A DNA stretch of 64,000 nt, from contig JASDDO010000024.1 of assembly GCA_030015575.1 (NCBI GenBank), forward strand, positions 215,904,996-215,968,995, given 5' to 3'. How positions within the stretch are numbered: the first letter of the stretch is position 1; every line of letters begins with the position of its first letter. Source of the stretch: Agapanthus africanus (lineage: Eukaryota > Streptophyta > Magnoliopsida > Asparagales > Amaryllidaceae). Positions 40,018-51,848 of this stretch are shown piece after piece. Under the pieces are notes generated by a model that saw only the letters and a program-made list of their open reading frames with translations, had not been told where the DNA came from and searched no databases. The position numbers and the translations under genes were made by a program.

Positions 40018-41059
40018 AGAATTTAATTCTACAGAGAGAAAGAAGATTTCTCCAGAAAAAGAAAGAAACCTTAGATAAGAGAGAGAAAGAAATCATTCTA
40101 TAAGCTTCCATAACCCTATAAGAGAATTTAATTCTCAAACCAAGAGTTTAACTCTTCTGAATAAGAACTCAGTTTTTCCTCTAGTTGAAGATCTGCAGAA
40201 GCAGATCTTCCCATAAGTTGAGAATTTAATTCTCATCGGGGAGATTCTGTCATACAGATATAAAACCTAAGGGAGGACCTAAGTTCAGAGAATTTTATTC
40301 TCCCACAAAGCACATAGGAATTTAATTCTTCCAACAAAAATAGGGTTTAACCCTAATACAAGAACTTAGTTCTTCTTCATGGTTGAAGATCTGCAGAAGC
40401 AGATCTCCCCATAAGTTGAGAATTTAATTCTCATCGGGGAGATTCTGCCATGCAGATCCAAAAGTTAGAGGGAGAGTTGGGTTTAAAGAATTTAATTTTT
40501 TCAAATACATAGGAATTTAATTCCTCTAAATAAAATTAAGGTTTAACCCTACAAAAGAATTTAATTCTTAAATAAGGGACTTAGAATTTTCATGCACGTA
40601 AAAGAAATCAGTACCCAACCTGATCACGTGGAAACACGTGACCCTCCCTTCAATGGTCAGAACAGAATGAATGAGATTGGGTCACGTGCTCCCACGTGAC
40701 CCTTGGATAAATTTCTCAAAATAAAGAGAACAAAGCAAAGGCAGAACAGACTTTGGGCGCCTTCACGTGTCCCCACGTGACCCCTAACAAATCTTGTTAA
40801 TATCCTGTGCATGGGTGCCCATCACGTGCCCACACGTGATGGCCATGAAGATTAAGTGTTTAACACTTATTTGAATATTCTGAGAATAAAATAAAGGAAG
40901 TTTGGGCCCAACACTCAAGCACCTTACGTGATCCCACGTGAGCGCTTCTTTTTAGTGTTTAACACTATTTTGTGCGCTACATCCTTAGTGTTTAACATTA
41001 TTTTAAGCGCGTCACGTGGGAGCACGTGATAGAAGAGTATACTCTAGTGTTTAACACTA
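40018..41059. repeat. Family of TTTAA-core palindromes with matching arms
   Basis: Perfect palindromes share a TTTAA centre but differ in arms: AGAA/TTCT (40018-40030, 40122-40136, 40220-40234, 40418-40432, 40555-40569), AGAG/CTCT (40142-40156), AGGG/CCCT (40341-40355), AGGAA/TTCCT (40511-40525), AGTG/CACT (40853-40869, 40953-40967, 41045-41059). All lie downstream of the TATA box, so they would be in the RNA. Confidence 0.8.
40625..41035. repeat. Paired G-box palindromes (downstream cluster)
   Basis: Six further spaced pairs at about 40624-40644, 40681-40700, 40764-40782, 40821-40839, 40924-40941 and 41012-41030. Confidence 0.75.
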
Positions 41060-42393
41060 TATACAAGCCAATCTTAGCCTAAACTAGCTAAGTCTCCCAG
41101 AGGCAAGATCTCCTGAAACTGAACTCCAACCATACTCTTGACATTCAAAATAATCCATAGAACCCTTTCAATCAACTTTGGTTCGAGGGTACATCTCTTC
41201 ACACCTCTGATACATGTCGTTGTAATTCTTCAACGTTTTAAGAGAGGTGGTGGGTCCCAATGCCCAATAACTATCTGGTGCATTTCCAAACCCATGTTTG
41301 CATCTGAACTTGGACTGCAATGTCCCTAAACTAAACAATAGAGCCCAAATGCTCTTTTGTTGGATCTAAATGATCCTGTTAAGTAGATCTTAGTCTAAAA
41401 ATTAGACTAACGTATTCTTAACAAACATTTAAGTTGATCTTAATCTCAAACGAGACTAACGATTCTTAAATTAATTCAACTACAGAGCCTTCCAACCAAT
41501 ATTGGTTCAAGGGTACATCTCTTCACTCCTATGATATTTGTCGTTGTAATCCTTCAACGTCTTCAGAGAGGTGACGGGTCCCGACAACCAAACATTCTAT
41601 GGACTGTGGGGTCCTTAAACTCATGGACTATGATGTCCTTAATCTCGGACTGTGGAGTACTTAAACCCATGGACTATGATGTCCTTAACCTCGGACTGTG
41701 GGGTCCTTAAACTCATGGACTATGATGTCCTTAATGTCGGACTGTGGGGTCCTTAAGCCCATTGACTATGATGTCCTCAACCTTGGACCGTAATGTCCTT
41801 AAACTAATTATGGACCGCAATGTCCCTAAACTAAACAATAGAGCCCAAATGCTCTTTTGTTGGATCTAAACGATCCCGTTAAGTTGATCTTAGTCTGAAA
41901 TTAGACTAACGTATCCTTAACATATGTTTAAGTTGACTTTAGTCTCAAATGAGACTAACGTATCTTTAAACCCAACCCCCAAACTCAAATCTAAGAAAAT
42001 ACGGATTTGGACTAATCCACGCCCTATGGGCGACACCATAAATTAGTCTCCGTATACAATCCACGGGCAACCAAAAACAAAACAAACATACACGACACAA
42101 AGTGACCATCTGGAGAAGGAGAAAGTGGTTACCGCGATGCGGTAGCGTAATTAACTGCAGGGGCTTGCGCCTGCAGGGAAGAGCGTCCCCACAATCAAAA
42201 ACCCCTCAACGAGAGGGAATTTGACGAACTCTGCTACATCGGCCGCATCCGTTTAAAACTCCGATACATGGTGCCATAAATCAACTTGGCATCTTCGGAG
42301 AGGTGGAAGGATAGCACCAAATAACATCTGCCTTTGAAGTTCAGGACGGACGTCCCAATGTCCCGGTCGCATCTTTCGGCGGAGAACAGATTC

Positions 42394-42411
42394 TGGCACG
42401 CCCGGTGGGAC
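42394..42411 (+). other. E3 primer binding site
   Basis: TGGCACGCCCGGTGGGAC, five bases after the LTR end. This form is common in some plant Tat elements. The priming tRNA was not identified. Confidence 0.65.
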
Positions 42412-42537
42412 CTCTTCCTCTTTCCACTCCACACTTCGTGTGTCGTGTTTCGCGAACGAATCGTCGTTTGATATGGTTGACTTTGGGTTCGAGGTATTAA
42501 GATTTGGTTTTGCTTTCGTGCAGAAAAAAGAACATTA

Positions 42538-45533
42538 ATGGCCTCTAACTACTCAAGCTGCAACTGTAACTCCCGTTCCGCCTCATCTGGAGGAGTAACC
42601 TACGGGCCCCAAGCAGCCTCCCTGTTCAAGATGCCAGTGGAGCAGGTAACTCAGGCCACCACTGGGCTATTCTTTGGGACCATGCTCCCACCGATGAGCT
42701 TCAACGCTCATGTACAATTGCAAGAAGCTCAGAAGAATTCGGTTTTTGATCGTCTTACCACTACCGCGGCCCCTCTTAACGGGTCGCCCAAACCAAGCGC
42801 CTCAGTTTTCCGCAGACTGGGCCAAAGCTCCAACGGGCCCGTGAAGAAGCCTACAATACCAGAAGGCGTTATCCCGAAGCGGATAGCCATTCCTACTCCT
42901 GAAGTCACCAAGGCGGCTTCTCCGGCTAATGGTCTTCACAAGACTGGCTGTTTCAGCTTCCACTCCGGGCGAAGTAACCAAGGCCGTTTCCCCTGCACAA
43001 AAATCGGCCTTTTCAAGATTGGCCATTCCCTCCCAGCGAGCATCTTTCTTTGACAGGCTGGCGCCAACAGCAGACTCTCATCAGAACAGGGGGCATGGAA
43101 AAGCTGATCCAATAGCGAAGGTGATCCCGGCTGCACGACATGCTCGACGTCGCCACTGGCGCCGGGTGAGGAAAGCTGGGGGCAATTCCCCTTCTGGACT
43201 GACTCCGCCAGCTCCAATGGTGGAAGTTGATGCTGCTATTCCAACTAAGAACAACTTTGAACTACTTAACAGGATGCGCAGGAATTCTCCCACTGCTGTG
43301 CTGAAAAGATCTCCTCCACCTGTGGAGAATACCACAAAGGCGAAGCTTGAACAACCCCATCAGCGGCTGTCCTCTAAAATTTACAAGGTCTGGCGACAGG
43401 TCCAAGACCCCGTGATTGATCAAGACTAACCCCGTCGACAGAAAAAGATGAAAGTTCGGCGAGAAGAGGACCATCCTGTCAAGCCACAACATGTGTCATC
43501 TGTTTGGGTGCCCGCTGCAACGGCTCCCTCAGCTTCGATCGTCAACAAAAGAAGGAGGCCGGAGAAGATCCCTGCATCTTTGGCAAATCGCAAAGACAAT
43601 GAATCTAAACGCCCCAAGTCTGGGGGCATGGTGGTGCACACCATCTATATGGCATCCGGAAAAAAGGATAGCCGTATCTCCACAGGTCATCGACCGCTTA
43701 CGCGATCAGTGACTGAGGCTCAGGAGCAACAACAAAAAAATCTCCAAGAAATGCTAACAGCTATGGCCGCACTTACGGGACCGAAAGCAAGCCCGGAGAC
43801 ATCCTCGGAGTAGCGCCGTGAGCAGGAAACTGATGCTGAATTCTTTCGGAGAATGCTTGAGAAGAAGGACAAAGAGACCGGGGAACAAGCGGCCAATATA
43901 AAACAAATGGCCCTTCTATTCCAAGATATGGTAGGCATGATGATCCAGTCGGACCCTCCAGCTGAAGATCCTCCGATTATCCTCGAAGACGACCGAGCGG
44001 AGACGTCAAACCCTTTCTGGCTTGTTCAGCAGCCAAAGAGGAGACCATCTCAAATGCTGCCCTGGATGATTATATAGCTCAGCAAATACGGGCTCATCAA
44101 GAAAATGAAGCAACTGCCCAAGTCGTCAGAACTGGGCGACCATATCCAGGATGGTACGATCAGATCAAGTATCCGCCAGGATACACGATTCCTAAGTTTC
44201 ACGTATACAAGGGGACAGGCAATCCCCATCAACATGTCGCTCAGTTCATGGCTCTTTGCGGCAATACCGGAGGTGACGACAAATTGTTACTTCGTCAATT
44301 CGTCGGCAGCTTGGCGGAAACGGCCTTTGAGTGGTATTCGGAGCTTCCCAACGACTCCATCAAAACTTTTACAGAGATGGAATTGCTGTTCACCCAACGC
44401 TTTGCGAGCGCTAGCGAACGTACCCCAATCATGGCACTGATCAATTCCAGGGTGAAGCCAGGCGAAACTTGGGTCCAGTACGCGATACGATGGCGGAATC
44501 TGTGGTCGAAGTGTGAACAACGCATCGAAGAGGCACTTGCGGTAGGCATGTTCGTGGGTAGTCTTGATCCGCAAGCGACCATTTCACAATTCATGATATT
44601 CTTCAAGCCAACTACTTTTCAGGCCTTGATTGACAAGCTAGCCCAAATGGATCAGATGGGTCATAGACCATCTCCTTCGAAGTTGGAGCCACAGAATGAA
44701 AAAGGGAAAGGGAAAGCAACCTTTGTCGCCAATGCTCAACAGCAGCCCAGTGACCCAAAACTAACTGATCGCCTAGACGATAGACGGCGATTCTTTAATG
44801 AGAAAATGAAGCGTCCTTATTCGTTTCCCCGGGACAAAATAGGAGATTGTTCGAGCTGGCGGTGCGCAACAGGCTCATCAACTTGCCGGATCCAAAATGC
44901 TCATTGCAACCCGGTGAGGCTAATAATCCCAATTATTGTCCCTATCACCAAGCGATAGGCCATCCAATCAAAGATTGCTTCGTCTTCAAAGGGTGGATTG
45001 AGAACCAATACCAACAGGGCAAATTCGCACTATCCGAGAATTGGAAAGTAAACCCACCCCAGCCGCACGCTCTCAAAAAGGCGGACACACCGGGTGCATC
45101 ATGCTCTTTTGTCGAAGAAGCTCCATGGGAGGTCGCTCTTTCAACCAAAATGAAAAGAATGCTGAAGGATCTCCAAGCATGCCCGGCGATCAGGTGGAAA
45201 AATCAGCTAGAACCCGAGATCATCGAGGGAATGCAGAAGCCGCGCCCGACGCCAAAAATTGGTAGTGATAGTCAAAGCGCCCACACCCGGCCGTCAAAGT
45301 CTTCGAAGAAGAAGAAAAAGACCAAAAAGCCCGCGAAGTCTGATGACAAGCGCACAGACCTGAAAAACATATTGACGCGCTGGAAGAATATAACTAGAAG
45401 GCACGGACCCCACTCACACTCCAAGAATTTCTCAGCCACGTCCTTGAGGACGGAGATGATGACAATGCAGAAGACTCGTCGGATGAACCTGAGAATTATA
45501 TGGCAAACTGCCATGTGTTCTCTCACTCGTTAA
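42538..45533 (+). pseudogene. E3 gag
   Basis: ATG at 42538. The N-terminal region is Ser/Pro/Thr-rich with repeated 'SVFDRL/FRRLG/FDRLAPT' motifs (frames change near 43000 and 43430). The capsid core is at 44190-44660 (KFHVYKGTGNPHQHVAQFMA, then ETAFEWYSELPNDSIKTF and MELLFTQRFA), typical retrotransposon gag. A first zinc-knuckle-like motif is at 44930-45030 (YCPYHQAIGHPIKDC), followed by a Lys-rich tail. At least five frame breaks. Confidence 0.8.
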
Positions 45534-45539
45534 TAAACG

Positions 45540-46434
45540 GTGAAGAAGCTCCTGACGCAAAAAAAACTGAGGGCAGATCCCGAATTAGAGCTCCTAGGAC
45601 CGTCAGACGAGATAATTGATGCATTCCTGAACGAAACTCTTCTGAAAAGTAAGGCTGATCGAGAGCGCGAAATGGCCATATTTGGAAAAGCCAAACGTCG
45701 ACGACTGGATGAAAAGGTTGAAGCGCCCAACCAGACCGAGGCAGGCCCGCGACAGACAAGAGCAGGCTTAAATCGAAGAAAAGGTTCGCCAAAGCCATAT
45801 CAATGGGAATGAAGCTGCCACCCTCCGAAGGAAACACTTCTGATGAAATACACCCTAATGAAGAGGATGTGCATTATAATTACTGTTTATATCATCGAAG
45901 GATTACGCACCTTACTGAAGAATGCAACGCCTTTAAAAATTGGTGTCAAGGGTATGTCGGTCACAGGCAGCACTTCAAAAGAATGAACCGTGAAACTCGT
46001 CGACAGCGGAAAAATTCGACAGACGAACGTGGAAGAGCTGCCGACAACTGTCACATGGTTGATAGCAGTGGATCGCAAGTTCTCATCTTCGGGAGTGATT
46101 CTGAAGAAGAAATACCTCTTGGTCCTCTCTTCAAAGAATTCACCTCAGGAAAAGAGAAAGAACGTAAGAGCTGTGAAAACATTCAGCTGCGTAATCGCAC
46201 ATTACCTGAAAAAATCTCGGACCCGTAAACAAGGGGTCGAACAAAAAGGATAAGGGAAAAGAAAAGTTCCCTGAGGATATCACCCTCGATGACCAAGCCT
46301 TCGAAGAGCTGACAGCCAAGGATTCGCCCAAGAAAAACGAGGTGGATTACAACGTTCTGGCACACCTGAGGAAGATACCCTCATAGCTAAGCATTCTCGG
46401 CGCCTTTCTGCTGTCCAAAGAGGCGAGGGATTCT
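45540..46434 (+). pseudogene. E3 spacer with second knuckle
   Basis: The frame 45540-45812 reads REMAIFGKAKRRRL and a basic tail. 45803-46228 has the second knuckle-like motif (YCLYHRRITHLTEEC) and then VLIFGSDSEEEIPLG at about 46078-46122. The same motifs recur after the protease (47161-48260), so the region appears internally duplicated. Confidence 0.6.
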
Positions 46435-47532
46435 TTGATCAAGGCACTACAAGAGCCCGAGCAGTTCCAAGCTTTCCTCGCCGAAGAAAAAATAAAGGAT
46501 GAGCTGGAAAAAGTACACACAGCGGATATCACCTTCGGCGATGAAGATCTCCTCCTCGGGACGTGCGAGCATAACCATCCCCTTTATGTATCTGGATATT
46601 GTCATGATATTAAGATAGGCAAGATCCTGGTTGACAATGGGTCTTCCGTCAATCTCCTCAATGTAAAAGTGTTGAAGGAAATCTGCATGAGCGTTCAGCA
46701 CCTCGCTCGAGATAAAATCACCATCTTCGGGTTTGACTCCCAGTCATCACGGACGCTTGGGTCTGTGATACTGACATTACGCTTTGGGCTACTCGTCACG
46801 GACATCAAATTCCACGTCATCGACGCCAAAACCTGGTAGAACGCTTTGCTCGGCCGGCCTTGGTTACACGAGTACAACATCATCCCTTCTATACAACATC
46901 AGTGTATGAAGTATTTCAAGGATGGTCTCGAGTATACCGTGACAGGGGAGTTGAACCCATTCTCCGTGAATGAAATCCGAAAGTACGAAGATGCAAAATA
47001 CTTCTTACCAGATTTCGAAGACACGGAAAGATGCCACAAACCGAAGAACAGGGCTATCACTACTATTCCGATCGTCGGGAGTGATACCGCGGAGGAAGAA
47101 GAAATAATTTATTCAGGGCCGCCCCAATGCAACAAGCCGGGACCATCCACTCTTATGTTGATCTTCGGCAGCGACTCGGAAGATGAGGTCAATGCCGTAT
47201 TTTCTGTTCGGCCATCAATACAAGCCTTCACTGGCGATGATCAGAGTTTGCAAATTGCCATGGTTCCGCAAGAGCATTACAAAGAGCTTGACGCGCTTGA
47301 TACCTATAATGTGCAGGAACTGCAGACATTTTACGTCCCTCCCAGGCGAAGAGATGAAAAGGCGATACTCTTTTATCGATCCACGGAAACCAAAATGGAG
47401 AAAGAAATTTGGCATGGTGCCGATTCTACACTTGACAAGCTCCAGCCCATCCGTCTGCTCAGATACTACACAGAAGGATTAAAAAGGCTGTTGAGGCGCC
47501 AAGGCGTACCCTTCAAACAGACTGCTCGATAA
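46435..47532 (+). pseudogene. E3 protease
   Basis: One frame with a single internal stop (TAG at 46837-46839, where the family has a Tyr codon). Active site IGKILVDNGSSVNLLNVKVL near 46612-46672 and the NALLGRPWLHEYNIIPS block just after the stop. DNG instead of DTG/DSG is common in plant Tat proteases. Downstream, LMLIFGSDSEDEVNAVF repeats a motif of the spacer. Confidence 0.82.
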
Positions 47533-47595
47533 GCTTAGTTCTACAACAGGATCTGGGACGTCCCCGGAACTCAGCGAAAATTTCTCAACGGGAGA

Positions 47596-48520
47596 ATGGA
47601 AACGATCGAGCTTGGATATGTTCAATCCAAGAAACGGGAACGATTCCATGACTGCTGCGTTATACATGACTTCGATGAAGAAGGAAATGCTCTGTTAGAA
47701 GACGCTAACCCTGAACCAAAACGAGGTCTCGCCATCAAAATGCCAAGTTCGTCGTTTGAAGAACAGTTGGACAAGCTAATAAGGGAAGCGGGTCAAAAGG
47801 TCTGGGATGACCATAGCCGCGAAATGGCCATTTACGAGAAAGTCAGGACGCAACGCCTCCTTCAGCAGGCCGCGGAGAATGACAATGCTCTTCGTCGCCA
47901 ACCTGTCATACAAAAGACCCGGCGTAGAGGCAAAAATAAACCAAAGAACGGAAAAAACATTCGACAGCAGCGTAGCGGGTCTAAGAAGCCACGCGATCAA
48001 GAATCGAGCAGCCGGGATCCGTCTCTTATAAAGAAGATGGGTCGAGAATATTCTTTTCCCTAAGACAAGACAAAGAAGATATTCAATCTTGTCATAAAAT
48101 ATCATATGATGACACTCCCGGAGTCCAAGTACCCCGAGCAAGCAGAAGAGGTCTCTCACCCAGACCATTGCTCCTATCACCGAGCAATAGGACATCCTCT
48201 TGAAGACTGCTTCACCTTCAAGAACTGGATCGAAGACCAATATCAACAAGGCAGGTTCGCTCTATCCAGTAGTTGGAGGATAACCCCGCCACAGAAGTAT
48301 GAACCGAAAGCGACGTGTATAGCGAGAGTAGAACCAGATCAACATCGGTCTTGGAAACGATCTCGTACCTATCACGCGATAACACTATCAGAAGAAGAAC
48401 CCGAGAATATGGATGATCTTTCTTGGTTCTTCAAAAACAATGAAGATGAGTTGATTTCAGAATTTCCACCGGGGCCAAAAGAGCTGGAAGATGGGATACA
48501 TACTTCTGCAGATGACCTCA
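47596..48520 (+). pseudogene. E3 linker with third knuckle
   Basis: The frame 47596-48063 reads REMAIYEKVRTQRLLQQA and a basic stretch. After a stop at 48061, the frame 48106 gives HCSYHRAIGHPLEDCFTFKN (third knuckle) and FALSSSWRITPP, close to the first copy at 44930-45060. Confidence 0.65.
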
Positions 48521-49565
48521 GAAAAATTGACTTGGGGACGACAAACGGCCCACGACCGACGTTCGTCAGTGAACTGTTGTCTGAAGAAAATATGGCTACG
48601 CTCAAAGGCGTGCTCATGCAGTATAAAGACTGTTTTGCATGGAACTATTCCGAGATGCCGGGACTAGATCCAGAGATTGCTGTGCACAAATTGGCGATAT
48701 CTCCGGACGTCAAGCCGAACAAACAAGCACTGAGAAGAATGCGGCTCGAGCTTGAGATGAGCATCAACGCCGAAGTCAAGAAGCTAATCGACTCCGGCTT
48801 CATCCAAGAGGTTCAGTATCCTGACTAGATCGCCAACATTGTCCCAGTAATGAAGAAAAATGGGACGGTGCGCATATGTGTGGACTTTCGGGTTCTCAAC
48901 AAAGATTTCCCAAAGGACGACTTTCCAGTACCGGTCACTGAGCTGATGATATATAATACGTCCACTCACGAAGTTTTCTCCTTCATGGACGGCTCGTCAG
49001 GATACAATCAAATAAAAATGCATCCCGAGGACCAGAAGCCTACCGCTTTCCGGACCCCTTTGGGCATATTCTGCTACAAAGTGATGCATTTCGGTCTAAA
49101 GAACGCTGGTGTCACCTATCAGAGAGCCATGACTAAGATTTCCGATGACCTCATAAATGAAATCGTCGAATGATATATTGACGACCCGTAGTTAAAAGCA
49201 AATCATACGAGGAACATTTAGAGCATCTGATGACCGTGTTTCAGCGCCTTCGGAAATACAACTTGAAGATGAACCCTCTCAAATACGCGTTCGGAGTTTC
49301 CTCGGGAAAGTTCCTAGGATTCGTCGTCCGACACCGAGGCATCTAGATAGACCCGTCGAAGATCAAGGCGATCATGGAAATGCCTCAGCTAAGGACTCTT
49401 AAGCAACTGCGGTCTCTCCAAGGAAAGCTCGTGTATATCCAGCGATTTATAGCCAATCTCTCCGGCAAGTGCCATCCATACAGTCACCTAATGAAGAAGG
49501 GAACCCCGTTCGTCTGGGATCGCAAATGCCAAAGCGCACTGGATGAAATCAAGCAATACCTGTAG
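48521..49565 (+). pseudogene. E3 reverse transcriptase
   Basis: RPTFVSELLSEENMATLKGV starts the RT N-terminal region. VKKLIDSGFIQEVQYPD is followed by TAG (48826, Trp in the family), then IVPVMKKNGTVRICVDFRVL, FSFMDGSSGYNQIKMHPEDQ and HFGLKNAGVTYQRAM. YIDD is at 49174-49185, right after a TGA. After a frameshift the protein continues MNPLKYAFGVSSGKFLGFVV and MPQLRTLKQLRSLQGKLVYI. Catalytic residues are present but at least four stops interrupt it. Confidence 0.87.
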
Positions 49566-49577
49566 AATCCGCCAGTA

Positions 49578-50552
49578 TTGGCCGCTCCTGTTAAAGGAAA
49601 ACCTCTCGTCCTGTACACAACATCCCTCGAAAGTTCTTTAGGCGCGCTGTGGGCACAAGAGAACGACCAAGGGAAAGAGAGAGCCCTCTACTATTTGAGT
49701 CGAGTTCTCCTAGGGGCAGAAAACAATCACTCCCCCATTGAAAAACACAGCCTGGCGTTGATCTTTGCGATAACGAAGCTCAGACACTATGCGTTGGCAC
49801 ATGAGGTCCATCTCATATCAAAGGTGGATCCTTTCAAATATTTGATGTCAAAGGCTATATTAACGGGACGGCTCGCTAAATGGGCCCTGCTCTTGATGGA
49901 GTTCTCGATAACTTATCGTCCTCTCAAGGCTGTGAAAGGCCAGGCCATCGCCGACTTCCTCGCTGAGCATCCGATACCCGCCGATTCTCCTTTGAACTGC
50001 GAATTGCCCGACGAGCACGCGTTTGACACGATCGGCGGGGAGAGAAGAGAGAATTATACCCGGTGGGAACTCTATTTCGATGGAGCATCTTCCATGAAGA
50101 AGCGCAAACAAAGCACCCCCATAATCAAATCCGGGATGGGCCTCATCTTCGTGACTCCGCAAGGAGGGATAACGCGTTTTGCCTTCTCCTTAACAGAGCC
50201 GAGGACGAATAATGAAGCCGAATATGAAGCTTTGACAGCAAGTCTTGAGATCGCTGTCGACATGGGAATCGAGAACCTCCTCATATACGGAGACTCCCAG
50301 CTGGTCGTTAGTCAAGTAAACGACGACTATCAAACGTGCAAACCAGAGTTGGTAAAGTACGGCGAGAGTGTGCAACAACTGTTGACTCGAATCCCTTCCT
50401 ACACTCTGGAAAGCATACCGCGTGCGGAAAATAGCAAGGTGGATGCATTAGCCAAGCTTGCTAAAGAACTGGCCGACGAGAACTTCGATGACGTGAGGAT
50501 CGTTGTGCAAAGCCGTCGAGTTCTTGCACCGGCAGAAATAACGCCGGAGTAG
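49578..50552 (+). pseudogene. E3 RNase H and additional RNase H
   Basis: A 324-codon open stretch holds two modules: first LVLYTTSLESSLGALWAQEN, then ALYYLSRVLLGAE and KLRHYALAHE (usual Gypsy RNase H, catalytic sites eroded), then RWELYFDGASS, TNNEAEYEALTASLEIAVDM, LIYGDSQLVVSQV and NSKVDALAKLA (additional RNase H, all four acidic residues D-E-D-D present). This is the best preserved part of E3. Confidence 0.87.
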
Positions 50553-51848
50553 TCCGAAGAAAAGGGAGCTGCCGAGCAAACGGCTCTGCAAATAAAAGAC
50601 CAGGAAAAGGATATGGATTGGAGAGAAGTCTTTATAGACTACACCTGAAGATGCGTCTTCAAGACATCAGCTCATGAAACGAGCTCTATCTTTTGCCTTC
50701 GTCAATGATACTCTGTATAAGAGATCATTTGATTCTCTATGGCTAAGATGCATGGGACCTGAAGAGGCAAGGAGAGTCGTCCAAGAAACTCACGACGGAC
50801 TCTGCGGTTCTCACCAAGCCGGGCCGAAGATGAAACTAAAGATCAAAAGGATGGGCTACTATTGGCCCGCGATGATCCAAGACTGCCTAGAATACGCGAA
50901 GCAGTGCCACTCGTGCCAGATTCATGGGGACTTTATCCATCAGCATCCAAATCCGCTACACCCAACGGTGGCTAGCTGACCGTTGAAATGTAGGGAACTG
51001 ACATAATCGGCCCCATCGAACCAGCATCGTCCAGAGGACATCGGTTCATACTGGCAACAACCGATTACTTCTCCAAGTGGGCAGAAGCAGTACCACTAAG
51101 AGAAATGAATACGGAGAATATCCTCCATTTCTTCAAGACACACGTCATTTATCGATTCGGCACTCCGTGGCGGATTATCCCCGATAAAGGGCCAGCCTAT
51201 TGAAGCCACAAGATCAGCCGCTTCGCACAACAGCATAACATAGACTGGAGATACTCTTCGGTCTATAATCCCCGAGCTAACGGTCTAGCTGAGGCTTTTA
51301 ACAAGACCTTGACGAAGATCGTGAAAAAGCCGGTGTCTCGAAATAAGGACTGGCATGAGAGACTACATGAAGCTCTCTAGGCGTATCGAACTACGTTCAA
51401 AACAGCCACGAACACAACGCCGTATGCATTGGTATTCGGCACAGAAGCTGTACTCCCCCTCGAGATAGATTTACCCTCTCTGCGAGTGGCGATTCACTAC
51501 GAGCTAACAGATGAAGAAAATACTCACCTTTGGCTTGAGGAGCTCGACGCCCTCGACGAAACTCGGCTCATGACGCAACAAAACCTGAAGGCCTATAAAG
51601 CAAAGATGACGCACTCATACGATAGATTGACTAGGACGAGAACATTCCGCCAAGGCGAACTCGTGCTAGTGGTCAAAAGACCTATGATCCCCAATCGTGC
51701 CAAACGGGGGAAATTTGAGCCGAACAATGAAGGTCCGTATATCACAAACAAAGTTTATCAGGGTGGAGCCTATCTACTCATGGACATGCATGGAGAAAGA
51801 CCTTTCAGGCCAATAAACGGCCGATTCCTGAAAAAATACTACTCCTGA
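50553..51848 (+). pseudogene. E3 integrase
   Basis: 50674-50979 has the HHCC finger (ETHDGLCGSHQAGPKM, then CHSCQIHGDFIHQHP). The core at 51000-51420 reads DIIGPIEPASSRGHRFILAT (first Asp), IIPDKGPAY then a stop (second Asp) and YNPRANGLAEAFNKTL (Glu). 51429-51848 is the C-terminal domain (VFGTEAVLPLEIDLPSLRVA and the FLKKYYS end). Triad kept, with several nonsense codons. Confidence 0.87.

Larger units (their letters stand above)
39270..42388 (+). repeat. E3 5' LTR, unusually palindrome-rich
   Basis: The proposed borders TGTTC at 39270 and GAACA at 42384-42388 are mirror images; the right border is fixed by the primer binding site five bases later, the left one is inferred. A TATA box (39953-39962) gives a U3 of about 0.7 kb and a transcribed R-U5 of about 2.4 kb. 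Contents: paired G-boxes (39311-39530, 40625-41035), a family of TTTAA-cored palindromes (40018-41059), an 80-bp duplication (about 40180-40260 and 40382-40461), a tandem repeat of about 46 bp (about 41590-41790), and repeated GACT..AGTC-type palindromes near 41395, 41440, 41885 and 41945. Confidence 0.65.
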
